Assembly (NCBI GenBank): GCA_902777385.1
Contig: CACYTP010000006.1
Coordinates: 1-64,000, forward strand
Source: an uncultured bacterium
GTDB taxonomy: Bacteria; Cyanobacteriota; Vampirovibrionia; Gastranaerophilales; Gastranaerophilaceae
Length of the DNA: 64,000 nt
Direction of reading: 5' to 3'
The notes beneath the pieces are model-generated. The model searched no databases. It was not told where the DNA came from and worked only from the letters and a program-made list of their open reading frames with translations. Of the stretch, positions 52,469 to 60,501 are shown one piece after another (within the stretch, counting starts at the first letter, position 1; every line of letters starts with the position of its first letter). The position numbers and the translations under genes were made by a program.

Positions 52469-53113
52469 ATGAAAAAGATTATTTTAACTTTATTTGTATT
52501 TTTTATTAGTATGCTTTCTTCTATAGCAGCGAATGTTATTCCTGAAAATATAAGTATCAGCAATACTAATACGTTTGGAGTTTATCAGGTAGGAAATTCT
52601 ATTGTTGTATATGAAGAACCTGATGAAAATTCTGCTATAAAACAGAAAATTGTGTGGAGTAAAGATAATGTTATTCCGCAAAATTTGAAAAAATCGGACT
52701 TGTTTGTTCTGTATTTGGAGAAAAATGATTTTGCTCTGATGGCTGTTACCGATGAGATTGAAGATTGGGTTGAGGTTATATATAACAATTCTACAGGCGA
52801 TAAAGGATGGATAAAAAAAGATGATCCGTATAAATTTAATACCTGGGTAAATTTTTATAATATGTATGGCAGAAAGTACGGACTGAAGATGCTAAAAGGT
52901 GCCCCTGAAAGCGTCACATATATGTACGGTTCTCCGGATGAAAGTGCAAAGAAAATAAGTACAATAAACAATCCTGAATTGATAAATTTAAATTTTGTAA
53001 GAGGGAATTGGATGCTTGTAACTGTTGTTGATATTGACAGAACTCCAAAGACAGGTTATATCCGTTGGAGAAGTGATGATGGCATAAAATATCTTTTCCC
53101 TGATATAAAATAG
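52469..53113 (+). CDS. Secreted SH3-like domain protein, 214 aa
   Basis: A signal peptide (first 21 residues, ending IAA) precedes two beta-rich regions that look like bacterial SH3 folds (VGNSIVVYEEPDENSAI, then DWVEVIYNNSTGDKGWIKKD; and NWMLVTVVDI with TGYIRWRSDDG). Such domains often bind peptidoglycan or peptides. It begins six bases after pheT and is probably cotranscribed with it. Confidence 0.75.
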   Translation: MKKIILTLFVFFISMLSSIAANVIPENISISNTNTFGVYQVGNSIVVYEEPDENSAIKQKIVWSKDNVIPQNLKKSDLFVLYLEKNDFALMAVTDEIEDWVEVIYNNSTGDKGWIKKDDPYKFNTWVNFYNMYGRKYGLKMLKGAPESVTYMYGSPDESAKKISTINNPELINLNFVRGNWMLVTVVDIDRTPKTGYIRWRSDDGIKYLFPDIK

Positions 53114-53120
53114 TTTTGGA

Positions 53121-53489
53121 TTATTTTCTGATAGATTCTGTTTCCATAAACATAATCATATTAAAGTCCGATATTGTGATATTTGGGTTACGTTTCATAA
53201 ATTTTTTCACATCAAACTTCGAAAGCCATTTGTCAGCTTTTTGTGCAACTTTTTCATCATCAGGGTACTCATTCTTGAGTCTGTTGATATAATCCTTTGT
53301 CATGTAAATTATATCATCTTCACTCATAATCGGTCGTCCGCCAATCCTTACCTCATCGGATTCTTCTTCGTCAAGCAGGTTTCTTTCCTGTTGTTTCTGC
53401 TCTTGTTGACGTTGCTGCTGCCCGTTGGTATCAGAAGACGTTGATGATTCTATACGTCTGTTGAATGGATTATTAACCGAATTAAACAT
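53121..53489 (-). CDS. Hypothetical protein with Gln-rich N-terminus, 122 aa
   Basis: The first 45 residues are Gln/Ser/Arg-rich and disordered (about residues 24-35 are QQQRQQEQKQQE). The rest forms an alpha-helical domain (MSEDDIIYMTKDYINRLKNE, then KFMKRNPNITISDFNMIMFM). No signal peptide or known motif. Convergent with the SH3-like gene. Not recognised. Confidence 0.55.
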   Translation of the reverse strand: MFNSVNNPFNRRIESSTSSDTNGQQQRQQEQKQQERNLLDEEESDEVRIGGRPIMSEDDIIYMTKDYINRLKNEYPDDEKVAQKADKWLSKFDVKKFMKRNPNITISDFNMIMFMETESIRK

Positions 53490-53574
53490 ATAAGATGCCT
53501 CTTATTTTTAAACATGCCATAATACGGTATATTTTAAATAAAACTTTAAAAAGATACATCAGATGTATGAGATA

Positions 53575-54423
53575 TTAGCTGAGGTTCATGTAATATTGTT
53601 TTAGTAATAATGCGTCATCTTCTATATTGGGACTTTCGCACACAAGAGAACCCTTAACGCCAAATGATTTCATTGCTCTGAGTAAATCCTTATAATTCAT
53701 ATCAGAGTTTTCAAGATTAAGGTGTTTCTTTTCCCCTTTTGCACCATAATCTATTCCTGCCAGATGCCCGTGAAAATTCTCAATTGCATAATTACCTATA
53801 GTTCCCAATTTTTCAAGTATTTCACAGAATTCATCATAGGTGTTGTATTCTCCTGTAGTTCTTGCATGTATGTGAGAAAAATCTATACAAGGTAATACGT
53901 TGTCAAATTCTTTTGATAATCTGACAATTTCATCAATATCACCCCATTGCGTAGATTTTCCTGTTGTTTCAGGTCTGATCCAGATGTCAATATTATCTCT
54001 GTGCAGTGTATCGTTAATTTTTTCTATTTGAGATTTAACTTGATTATATACTATTTCTTTATCTTTCCCCATATAAAATGCGGCATGAAAGGTTATACTG
54101 TATCCTCCGACTGAAAATGCCGTTGCGGCTGTTTCTATAATTCTTTGAACGCTTGCTTCAATTTTTTCTTCTTCTTTTGAATTAAGGTTTATATAAAAAG
54201 GGGCGTGTGCAGTAATAATCATTCCATGTTCATTTGCATTATTTTCTGCTACCGCTTTGTTTTCAGGACTCATTCTTACACCGTGGACAAATTCCAACTC
54301 CATTCCGTCCAAATTCATTTCTCTAATAATGTTAAATGCTTCTTTATAGCTTCCTTTTCCTGTGCGTAAAGGCATTCCGGCTGTAACGAAATTCAGTCTT
54401 TCAAATTTAAAATCTTTTCTCAC
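53575..54423 (-). CDS. Endonuclease IV-like (AP endonuclease family 2) TIM-barrel protein, 282 aa
   Basis: The xylose-isomerase-like barrel carries metal-site motifs close to those of Nfo: TAHAPFYINL, TFHAAFYMG, RPETTGK, CIDFSHIHA and FHGHLAGIDYGAKGEKKHLN. The family cuts at abasic sites in DNA. The replacements (for example ETTGK for ENTAGQ) are like archaeal-type members, so a sugar isomerase function is a less likely alternative. It is monocistronic. Confidence 0.82.
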   Translation of the reverse strand: MRKDFKFERLNFVTAGMPLRTGKGSYKEAFNIIREMNLDGMELEFVHGVRMSPENKAVAENNANEHGMIITAHAPFYINLNSKEEEKIEASVQRIIETAATAFSVGGYSITFHAAFYMGKDKEIVYNQVKSQIEKINDTLHRDNIDIWIRPETTGKSTQWGDIDEIVRLSKEFDNVLPCIDFSHIHARTTGEYNTYDEFCEILEKLGTIGNYAIENFHGHLAGIDYGAKGEKKHLNLENSDMNYKDLLRAMKSFGVKGSLVCESPNIEDDALLLKQYYMNLS

Positions 54424-54506
54424 AATATACCCCTTTTCAGGAGTTATTATAGCATAAAATCATTTGTGGTATAATCCTTATTAAAGAGTGAAGGAGAAAA
54501 TTTATT

Positions 54507-54773
54507 ATGAGTAAAGTTATTGAATATCAGCCTCAGGGTGTATGTTGTCAGGTTATGCAAATTCAGGTGAGTGATGACGGTATTGTTGAAGATGCAAAGT
54601 TCTTTGGTGGATGTAATGGTAACCTTCAGGGAATAAGCTCTTTAATTAAGGGTATGAAAATAGATGATGTAATTGATAAATTACAAGGTACTAAGTGTGG
54701 CGGTAAAATGACAAGTTGTCCGGATCAGCTTGCACAGTGTCTGATTTCTTACAAAACCTCAGCTGCTGTGTAA
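54507..54773 (+). CDS. TSCPD-domain protein, 88 aa
   Basis: The TSCPD signature (SCPDQLAQCLI) and GGCNGNLQGISSLIKGM match a family of small proteins of the C-terminal domain of vitamin B12-dependent ribonucleotide reductases, here stand-alone. Cys residues (VCCQV, GGCNGN, KCGG, SCPDQLAQC) suggest metal binding. GAAGGAGA precedes the ATG. Function of the stand-alone form is not known. Confidence 0.85.
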   Translation: MSKVIEYQPQGVCCQVMQIQVSDDGIVEDAKFFGGCNGNLQGISSLIKGMKIDDVIDKLQGTKCGGKMTSCPDQLAQCLISYKTSAAV

Positions 54774-54791
54774 CTGTTTAGAGATATTATA

Positions 54792-54822
54792 AAAAAACAG
54801 GACCTAAGTCCTGTTTTTTTTT
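54792..54822. terminator. Bidirectional terminator
   Basis: AAAAAACAGGAC and GTCCTGTTTTTT form a 12-bp stem around CTAA, with T-runs both ways, between two convergent genes. Confidence 0.92.
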
Positions 54823-55597
54823 ATTTTTTTACAATTACTACTGCTGTTTTTCCGTCACCGTCATAATAGGTCTTTCGTTCAGGGGTAACTTTATTTCCTT
54901 CTATTTGATATTTAACAACAGAACAATTCTTTTTTTCTAAATTGCAAATACTGCCGTCTTTATTGAAGGTGTATAATTCTGTAATTTGATATTGTCCTGT
55001 TTGTTTATTTGCTGTTTTAACTGCAATAGTGTTGCTGTTGTATATTTCATATTTTTGAACTTTTGAATTCAGCGATTTCAGGGAATTCATCAAATTATTT
55101 GTTAATGTTTTGCTGTCTTTTGCGTATTGTAAATCTGAATTGCGATTAATTGTTGTAATGTATGATTCTGTCTGATAGTCTTCCGGCACATAACTATTTA
55201 GAGCTTTCATACTATTAATAAAAGCGAACAGACATACTACAGTTAATATTATATTTAGTACAAGCATTATACCTGCTGCACATGCCCATTTCTTCTGAAC
55301 ATCGTTAAAATGTACAGGATTTTTCCAGCCTTTTCCTGCCCAAGCCCATTCATTTCCTTTCAAACCAAAATAAACCATAACTCCAATTGCTGCAAATGGT
55401 ACAAAAAAGTTTACTACAGGAATGAGTGAGGCCACTAATATAATTACCCATGGTATAAGTGTTTTTATAAACGCTCCGTTAAAAATCCCCCAAATCCAGC
55501 CGAAATATAATGCACCCCAGTTAAATTTGTTGATTTCGTCTATACTCTGAAAATCTCTGTTTTGTACAGTATTATTGATTTCTAAATTTTGATTCAT
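54821..55597 (-). CDS. Membrane protein with C-terminal soluble domain, 258 aa
   Basis: The N-terminal half (FNWGALYFGWIWGIFNG, then FGLKGNEWAWAGKGW) resembles a family of small conserved membrane proteins with three or four helices (DUF2628-like). The C-terminal half (about 140-258) is a soluble domain with beta strands, GSICNLEKKNCSVVKYQIEG and a metal-free Cys pair. Function unknown. Confidence 0.65.
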   Translation of the reverse strand: MNQNLEINNTVQNRDFQSIDEINKFNWGALYFGWIWGIFNGAFIKTLIPWVIILVASLIPVVNFFVPFAAIGVMVYFGLKGNEWAWAGKGWKNPVHFNDVQKKWACAAGIMLVLNIILTVVCLFAFINSMKALNSYVPEDYQTESYITTINRNSDLQYAKDSKTLTNNLMNSLKSLNSKVQKYEIYNSNTIAVKTANKQTGQYQITELYTFNKDGSICNLEKKNCSVVKYQIEGNKVTPERKTYYDGDGKTAVVIVKK

Positions 55598-55669
55598 AGT
55601 AAATTCTCCTGTTATTTCTTCGTAATATTACCATATTATAGAATATATAGAGTCATTTATGTAGTTGAT

Positions 55670-56059
55670 TTATTTTATAAACCTGCAATATCTTGTGTTG
55701 TACAAAACTTCATTATCAAGATATTTTATATCTGCGGTTGTTGAAGTAATCATTCCATAATCACTGTAATCATTGTAAACTCTTAATCCGACTTCTGAAA
55801 ACTTTTTTGCTACATCCATAGGTACATGGCAATCTATGTTATTTCTGTACAAAAAGTGACAGGTGTTGTTTTCCGTTCCATATATTTTTCTTGCCGAATG
55901 GGAATTTTCTTCAGATGATTCTATAGGTGTGCAGGAACTAACGTTTTTATAAAATGCTAATTCATTATTAACATGCTCTTCCAATACCTTATCTCTGGCA
56001 GCATAGCAAGTTAATCCGAATGTAACACATATTATTGATATCAGTATTTTTCTAATCAT
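55670..56059 (-). CDS. Secreted hypothetical protein, 129 aa
   Basis: From ATG 56059 a signal peptide (MIRKILISIICVTFGLTCYA) leads a mature domain with four cysteines (SSCTPIESSEE, TCHFLYRNNIDCHV, TRYCRFIK) that could form disulfides. The ATG overlaps the trmD stop by eight bases and AAGAGATAAC lies before it. An open frame extends to 56146, but that part lies inside trmD. Last gene of the rimM-trmD operon. Confidence 0.7.
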   Translation of the reverse strand: MIRKILISIICVTFGLTCYAARDKVLEEHVNNELAFYKNVSSCTPIESSEENSHSARKIYGTENNTCHFLYRNNIDCHVPMDVAKKFSEVGLRVYNDYSDYGMITSTTADIKYLDNEVLYNTRYCRFIK

Positions 56060-56753
56060 TGTTATCTCTTTTTTTAATATATTTATCATATAAGTCCGGA
56101 CGGCGTTTTTGGGTTCTTTCGATAGATTGTCGTAGTCTGAACTCATTAATTTCTTTGTGATTTCCGTTGAGTAATACTTCCGGAACTTTTAACCCCCGAT
56201 ATTCTCTCGGTCGTGTGTAATGCGGATATTCTATTAATCCGTTTGAGAAGCTGTCTTCATCAGCCGATTCAATATGTCCCAATGTCCCCTCAAGTTTTCT
56301 GCTAACAGCATCTATAAGACACAGAGCAGGAAGTTCTCCGCCTGTTAATACAAAGTCTCCGATTGAAATTTCTTTGGGGTTTATTATTTCCCGTATTCTT
56401 TCATCGTAACCTTCATAGTGTCCGCACATAAGAATAATTTGATTATAACCGGTTAGTTTGTTAACCAGTTCGTCGGTGAGAGGTTCTCCTTGGGGAGAAA
56501 GCATAATTGTTATGGAATTATCTTGCCTTAAAATACTTTCGTAAGCATCAACATAAGGTTGTGCCATTAGTACCATTCCGGCACCACCGCCGTAAGGAAT
56601 ATCATCAACTTTTTTATGTTTGTTTTCCGTGTAATCCCGTGGATTTATTGTATTAATTTTTACTATTCCGCTGTCAACTGCACGCTTTAAAATGCTGTAC
56701 TGGAAATAGTTTTCTATCATTTCCGGAAATAGTGTCATTACGTCAAATATCAT
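56052..56753 (-). CDS. trmD: tRNA (guanine37-N1)-methyltransferase TrmD
   Basis: TrmD methylates G37 next to the anticodon to prevent frameshifting. FDVMTLFPEMIENYFQYSIL, DIPYGGGAGMVLM, LMCGHYEGYDERI and IGDFVLTGGELPAL (the SAM knot) are canonical. The length of 233 aa is normal. It overlaps rimM by four bases. Confidence 0.97.
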   Translation of the reverse strand: MIFDVMTLFPEMIENYFQYSILKRAVDSGIVKINTINPRDYTENKHKKVDDIPYGGGAGMVLMAQPYVDAYESILRQDNSITIMLSPQGEPLTDELVNKLTGYNQIILMCGHYEGYDERIREIINPKEISIGDFVLTGGELPALCLIDAVSRKLEGTLGHIESADEDSFSNGLIEYPHYTRPREYRGLKVPEVLLNGNHKEINEFRLRQSIERTQKRRPDLYDKYIKKRDNND

Positions 56754-57262
56754 TCCAATAACCCCGCAATGTTATTAATCGTAATGCTTTTCCCTTTCAC
56801 ATCTACTTTTTTGATAAATGCTTCTACAAAAGGTACGAGTGAAACATGCTTGGTATTTGTTTTTACTGATAGCAAATCATTAGCACCGTTGTTTGATACT
56901 CCTATCACAAAGCCAAGTTTGTTCCCGTCAGTATCATATATATTCATTCCTACGAGTTCATCTATTAAAAACTCATTTTCATCCAAATTCTCTCGGACAA
57001 AACTTTCTTCAACAAAAATTAAGCAACCTTTATAATCCATAAGCTCATTTATTGAATTTATTCCTGAAAATTTAAAGAGTGCAAAATTTTTGTTCAAACG
57101 TACATTTTGAACATCAAAAGGCAAATAGTTATTATCTTTTCTGATAAAAACTTTTTCAAGTCCAAGTATAAAATCCTCTTGTCCACGGCTAAACCCTACT
57201 TTTGCTTCACCCTTTATGCCATGAAAATTCAAGATTTTACCAACGGAAATATATTTATCCAT
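56750..57262 (-). CDS. rimM: 16S rRNA processing protein RimM
   Basis: RimM helps mature the 30S head. The N-terminal RimM domain (VGKILNFHGIKGEAKVGF) and the PRC-barrel (DELVGMNIYDTDGNKLGFV, then LVPFVEAFIKKVD) are recognisable; 170 aa. It is next to trmD in the usual order. The upstream gene, which ends two bases earlier, is not the usual rpsP or khpA. Confidence 0.93.
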   Translation of the reverse strand: MDKYISVGKILNFHGIKGEAKVGFSRGQEDFILGLEKVFIRKDNNYLPFDVQNVRLNKNFALFKFSGINSINELMDYKGCLIFVEESFVRENLDENEFLIDELVGMNIYDTDGNKLGFVIGVSNNGANDLLSVKTNTKHVSLVPFVEAFIKKVDVKGKSITINNIAGLLE

Positions 57263-57264
57263 AA

Positions 57265-58290
57265 CTATTCTTCAGCCGGTTCTTCTTCCGATTTTTTCGG
57301 TTTTCTTCCTCGTTTTGGCTTATCTTCCGTAGCTTCGGCAGCCTGATTTTTGAATTCTTCAGGAGCATCTGCTCTGTCTTGATTCCAACGCTGAAGCCCC
57401 ATCTGGGAACGAATTAACCCAATGCCGACATGTACACGCCACTCATCCATCTTTAATTGTGCCGCAATAATTTTGTGACAGCCGATAGGAGGTAACGGTA
57501 ACAGTGGTTCATATAAATTCTTAATCGCAAACAACTGATCAGGTGTGATAGCTAATTTACGTTTAGGGAAAGGTAATTTTGGCAACATCATCTTTTGTCT
57601 TACAAGATTTATACCAAAGAATACCTTTCTTGGTTCTAAACCGATTTTTTCACCAATAACTTCGTGTGCATCCGGATTTGGAAGCGGAAGCATTGTCTTA
57701 TATAGTAATTCAATTTGTTCTAATTGCTCCTTACTTACTAAAAGCTGTTTTGGTGCTTTATTCCTGTTCATCGGACGTCTGTTACCAAATCCTCCACGGT
57801 TAAACCCGCCTTGCTGAGGTCTTCTGTTGTTATTAAATCCTCCGCGGTTGTAACCGCCCTGACGGTTGTTGTTATATCCGCCACGGTTATTATATCCGCC
57901 GCCTTGGTTATCACGTCTTTGGTAACCGCCTTGACGGTTGTTGTATCCGCCACGGTTATTATATCCGCCGCCCTGATTATCACGTCTTTGATAACCGCCT
58001 TGACGATTATTGTTATATCCGCCTTGTTGATTATATTGTCTTTGAGGACGAGGACGTTCTTCCCCTGCACTATAACTGCTGTAGAATTGCGGTTGATTTT
58101 CCGTGCTGTATCCGTTCATTGGTTCTTGAGGTGTCGGATTTGTTTCTGTATTTGCAGAAACTTCACCGCCTTCTGATGGGGCATTAATCATCATCTTTTT
58201 ATCAGGATACAAACAATCCGGACATATAACTCTTTTGGGGTTCTTTGTCTCAAATTCCCGACCGCACTTGACGCATTTGTTTACATACAT
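57265..58290 (-). CDS. Zn-ribbon / RGG-rich / duplicated-module protein, 341 aa
   Basis: Four parts are seen. A zinc ribbon has CVKC and CPDC (C6, C9, C23, C26). A low-complexity Gly/Asn/Arg/Tyr region (about 85-175) has RGG and GGYNN repeats like eukaryotic RNA-binding proteins. Two copies of a 55-residue module follow, about 185-241 (VSKEQLEQIELLYKTMLPLP, then GINLVRQKMMLPK) and 248-302 (ITPDQLFAIKNLYEPLLPLP, then GIGLIRSQMGLQR). The end is a basic RGRKPKK AT-hook-like tail. RNA binding and condensate formation are plausible but inferred. It heads the rimM-trmD operon where khpA/rpsP are usual. No family recognised. Confidence 0.78.
   Translation of the reverse strand: MYVNKCVKCGREFETKNPKRVICPDCLYPDKKMMINAPSEGGEVSANTETNPTPQEPMNGYSTENQPQFYSSYSAGEERPRPQRQYNQQGGYNNNRQGGYQRRDNQGGGYNNRGGYNNRQGGYQRRDNQGGGYNNRGGYNNNRQGGYNRGGFNNNRRPQQGGFNRGGFGNRRPMNRNKAPKQLLVSKEQLEQIELLYKTMLPLPNPDAHEVIGEKIGLEPRKVFFGINLVRQKMMLPKLPFPKRKLAITPDQLFAIKNLYEPLLPLPPIGCHKIIAAQLKMDEWRVHVGIGLIRSQMGLQRWNQDRADAPEEFKNQAAEATEDKPKRGRKPKKSEEEPAEE
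57780..58040 (-). repeat. Tandem repeats encoding RGG/GGYNN
   Basis: The unit encoding RQGGYQRRDNQGGGYNNRGG is repeated twice with few base changes, followed by shorter related units. The composition is much richer in G and C than the surroundings because of Gly codons. Length changes by slippage would stay in frame. Confidence 0.8.
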
Positions 58291-58408
58291 AATTAAAAGC
58301 CTCTTAATTGAAAAATTAAATCATAAACTAAAATAAAATGGTTCTTAAATCTTAAAAAATACTATTAATCCTCTGTGAAAATTCTTAATGATATATCTTA
58401 ATGTAATT

Positions 58409-58437
58409 ATTATAACATAAATGTCAAATATAATCAA
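58409..58437 (-). promoter_or_regulatory. Probable promoter of the RGG protein-rimM-trmD operon
   Basis: On the minus strand TTGATT (58437-58432) and TATAAT (58414-58409) are 17 bases apart, giving a leader of about 110 bases. The rest of the gap 58291-58408 has no gene or clear structure. Confidence 0.5.
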
Positions 58438-58447
58438 GATGTTAAAT

Positions 58448-58885
58448 TTATTTTTCTACCATAAATGTTACAGGTCCGTCATTTACCAGTTCTACATCCA
58501 TCATTGCTCTAAATTTTCCTGTTTGAACCGGAATATTTAATTGTTTTACATAATCCGTGAATTTTTCGTACAGGACTTCTGCTATTTCAGGCGGAGCTGA
58601 TTTATCGAAACTTGGGCGTGTCCCTTTTTTGCAATCGCCGCATAGGGTGAATTGCGATACGATAAGCATTTCTCCTTGAACATCCGATAGCGAGAGGTTC
58701 ATTTTCTCATTATCATCTTCAAATATCCTCAATGTCGTGAGTTTTTGGGCTAATTTCATTGCATTTTCTTCCGAATCTCCTTTTTCTACACCAAGAAAAA
58801 CAAGTAACCCAAAACCAATAGAGGAATATAGTTTTCCGTCAATTGTGACTGATGCTCTTTTTACTCTTTGTATCAAAGCCTTCAT
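58448..58885 (-). CDS. dtd: D-aminoacyl-tRNA deacylase Dtd
   Basis: Dtd removes wrong D-amino acids (and Gly from tRNA-Ala) from tRNAs. ALIQRVKRASVTIDGKL, SQFTLCGDCKKGTRPSF with the catalytic loop, and the C-terminal GPVTFMVEK are typical; 145 aa. It lies between ffh and the RGG protein operon, facing the latter in strand. Confidence 0.95.
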   Translation of the reverse strand: MKALIQRVKRASVTIDGKLYSSIGFGLLVFLGVEKGDSEENAMKLAQKLTTLRIFEDDNEKMNLSLSDVQGEMLIVSQFTLCGDCKKGTRPSFDKSAPPEIAEVLYEKFTDYVKQLNIPVQTGKFRAMMDVELVNDGPVTFMVEK

Positions 58886-58962
58886 AATTCAATTTTAATA
58901 CAGATATTATATTTTGTAAATCTTAATAATGTCCTGCTTTTTGTTTATGTTATAATTTCCTT

Positions 58963-60366
58963 ATGTTTGAAAGTTTAAGTGAAAAATTACAAGGGATTAT
59001 AAGAAATACGGGTGCAAAAGAGTTAACCCGTGATAATATGCAGGATGCTCTCAGAGAAATCAGACGTGCATTATTGGAAGCTGATGTTAATTTAAGAGTT
59101 GTAAAGTCGTTTATTTCAGCAATAAAGGACAAAGCTGAAGGTGAAAATATTGTTGAAGGTGTAAATCCTTCGCAACAGCTGATAAAGATTGTTAACGATG
59201 AACTTGTTGAATTATTGGGAAAAGAATTAAAACCCTTGGATTTATCCGGTAATCCTTCTCTTATTATGATGTTAGGATTGCAGGGTGCAGGTAAGACTAC
59301 TTCTTCAGCAAAACTGGCAGTAAAACTAAAAAAAGAAGGTAAAAACCCATTGCTTGTTGCATGTGACGTTTACAGACCTGCTGCTATTGCTCAGTTGCAG
59401 ACTTTAGGCAAAGAAATTGACGTAGAAGTTTATACGGTTCCGGACTTAAAGGATGTTCAGGGAATTGTAAGAGGGGCAATTGAGTATTCAAGGGCAAATA
59501 ACTATAATGTATTGATATTGGATACAGCCGGAAGATTGCAGATTGATGTAGATATGATGGCTGAATTGCTCTTGATTGACAGAATATTTAATCCTCAGGA
59601 AAAACTGCTTGTTATAGATGCTATGACAGGTCAGGAGGCTGTCAATGTTGCAGAAAACTTTGATGCTCAACTTGGTTTAACAGGCTTGGTCCTTACAAAA
59701 TTAGATGGTGATTCCCGCGGCGGATCTGCTTTGAGCGTGGTTCACTGTACGGGAAAACCTATCAAATTAACAGGTACAGGCGAAAAACTTAACGCTTTAG
59801 AAGATTTTTATCCTGAGAGAATGGCTACAAGAATTCTGGGCATGGGCGATATTGTTTCTCTTGTTGAAAGAGCTCAGGAAGTTTTTGATGAGAAGCAGGC
59901 TCAGGAACTTGAAGAAAAAATGAGTAAAGATAAATTCTCGTTTAATGACTTCTTGAAAATGCAAAAACAAATGAAAATGTTTGGTTCGATGGGTAATATT
60001 TTGGGTATGCTTCCGGGGTTAAATATCGGAAAGGATATGAAAGATAAACTTTCTTATGAAAGCGAAAAACAATTCAAGAAAATGGAAGTTTTTATCCAGA
60101 GTATGACTCCCGAAGAACGTGAAAATCCTGACATAATTGATAACAGCCGCAGAAAGAGAATTGCAAAGGGTTGTGGTGTAGAATTATCGGAAATTACACA
60201 ATTTATAAAACAATTTAATCAAATGAGAGCTATGATGTCAGGTATGGCAGGATTAAAAGGAATGTTTGCACATGCGGGCAAATCAGGAGAAGGTTTTAAT
60301 CCGCACAGCAAGCAGGGTAAACATGCTATGAATAAAGCTATGAAAATGATGAGAAGATTTAAGTAA
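58963..60366 (+). CDS. ffh: Signal recognition particle protein Ffh
   Basis: Ffh is the GTPase and signal-sequence binder of the bacterial SRP. The N domain, G1 GLQGAGKTTSSAKLA, DTAGRLQID, TKLDGDSRGG and a methionine-rich M domain (from about 325, with MKMFGSMGNILGMLPG and the C-terminal RMRR-like MKMMRRF) are present; 467 aa. In many bacteria ffh precedes rpsP; here it is followed by an efflux operon. Confidence 0.97.
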   Translation: MFESLSEKLQGIIRNTGAKELTRDNMQDALREIRRALLEADVNLRVVKSFISAIKDKAEGENIVEGVNPSQQLIKIVNDELVELLGKELKPLDLSGNPSLIMMLGLQGAGKTTSSAKLAVKLKKEGKNPLLVACDVYRPAAIAQLQTLGKEIDVEVYTVPDLKDVQGIVRGAIEYSRANNYNVLILDTAGRLQIDVDMMAELLLIDRIFNPQEKLLVIDAMTGQEAVNVAENFDAQLGLTGLVLTKLDGDSRGGSALSVVHCTGKPIKLTGTGEKLNALEDFYPERMATRILGMGDIVSLVERAQEVFDEKQAQELEEKMSKDKFSFNDFLKMQKQMKMFGSMGNILGMLPGLNIGKDMKDKLSYESEKQFKKMEVFIQSMTPEERENPDIIDNSRRKRIAKGCGVELSEITQFIKQFNQMRAMMSGMAGLKGMFAHAGKSGEGFNPHSKQGKHAMNKAMKMMRRFK

Positions 60367-60406
60367 TGAAGCTCGTATATAAAGATGATATTACCCTCTT
60401 GATTTC

Positions 60407-60436
60407 TTGACATCTGACAAATTAATATAATATAAT
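60407..60436 (+). promoter_or_regulatory. Promoter of the RND efflux operon
   Basis: TTGACA (60407-60412) and TATAAT (60431-60436) are 18 bases apart, leading to the adaptor gene at 60502. Confidence 0.7.
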
Positions 60437-60501
60437 TTTTAAGGATAATTCTGATTAAAACAGATATTATAATTACATTTACAACAACCAGCGAGGATAT
60501 A

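Noticed and set aside
57780-58040. CRISPR array in the RGG region
   Set aside because: The repeats are coding, without unique spacers, and follow the codon periodicity of Gly/Asn/Arg/Tyr.
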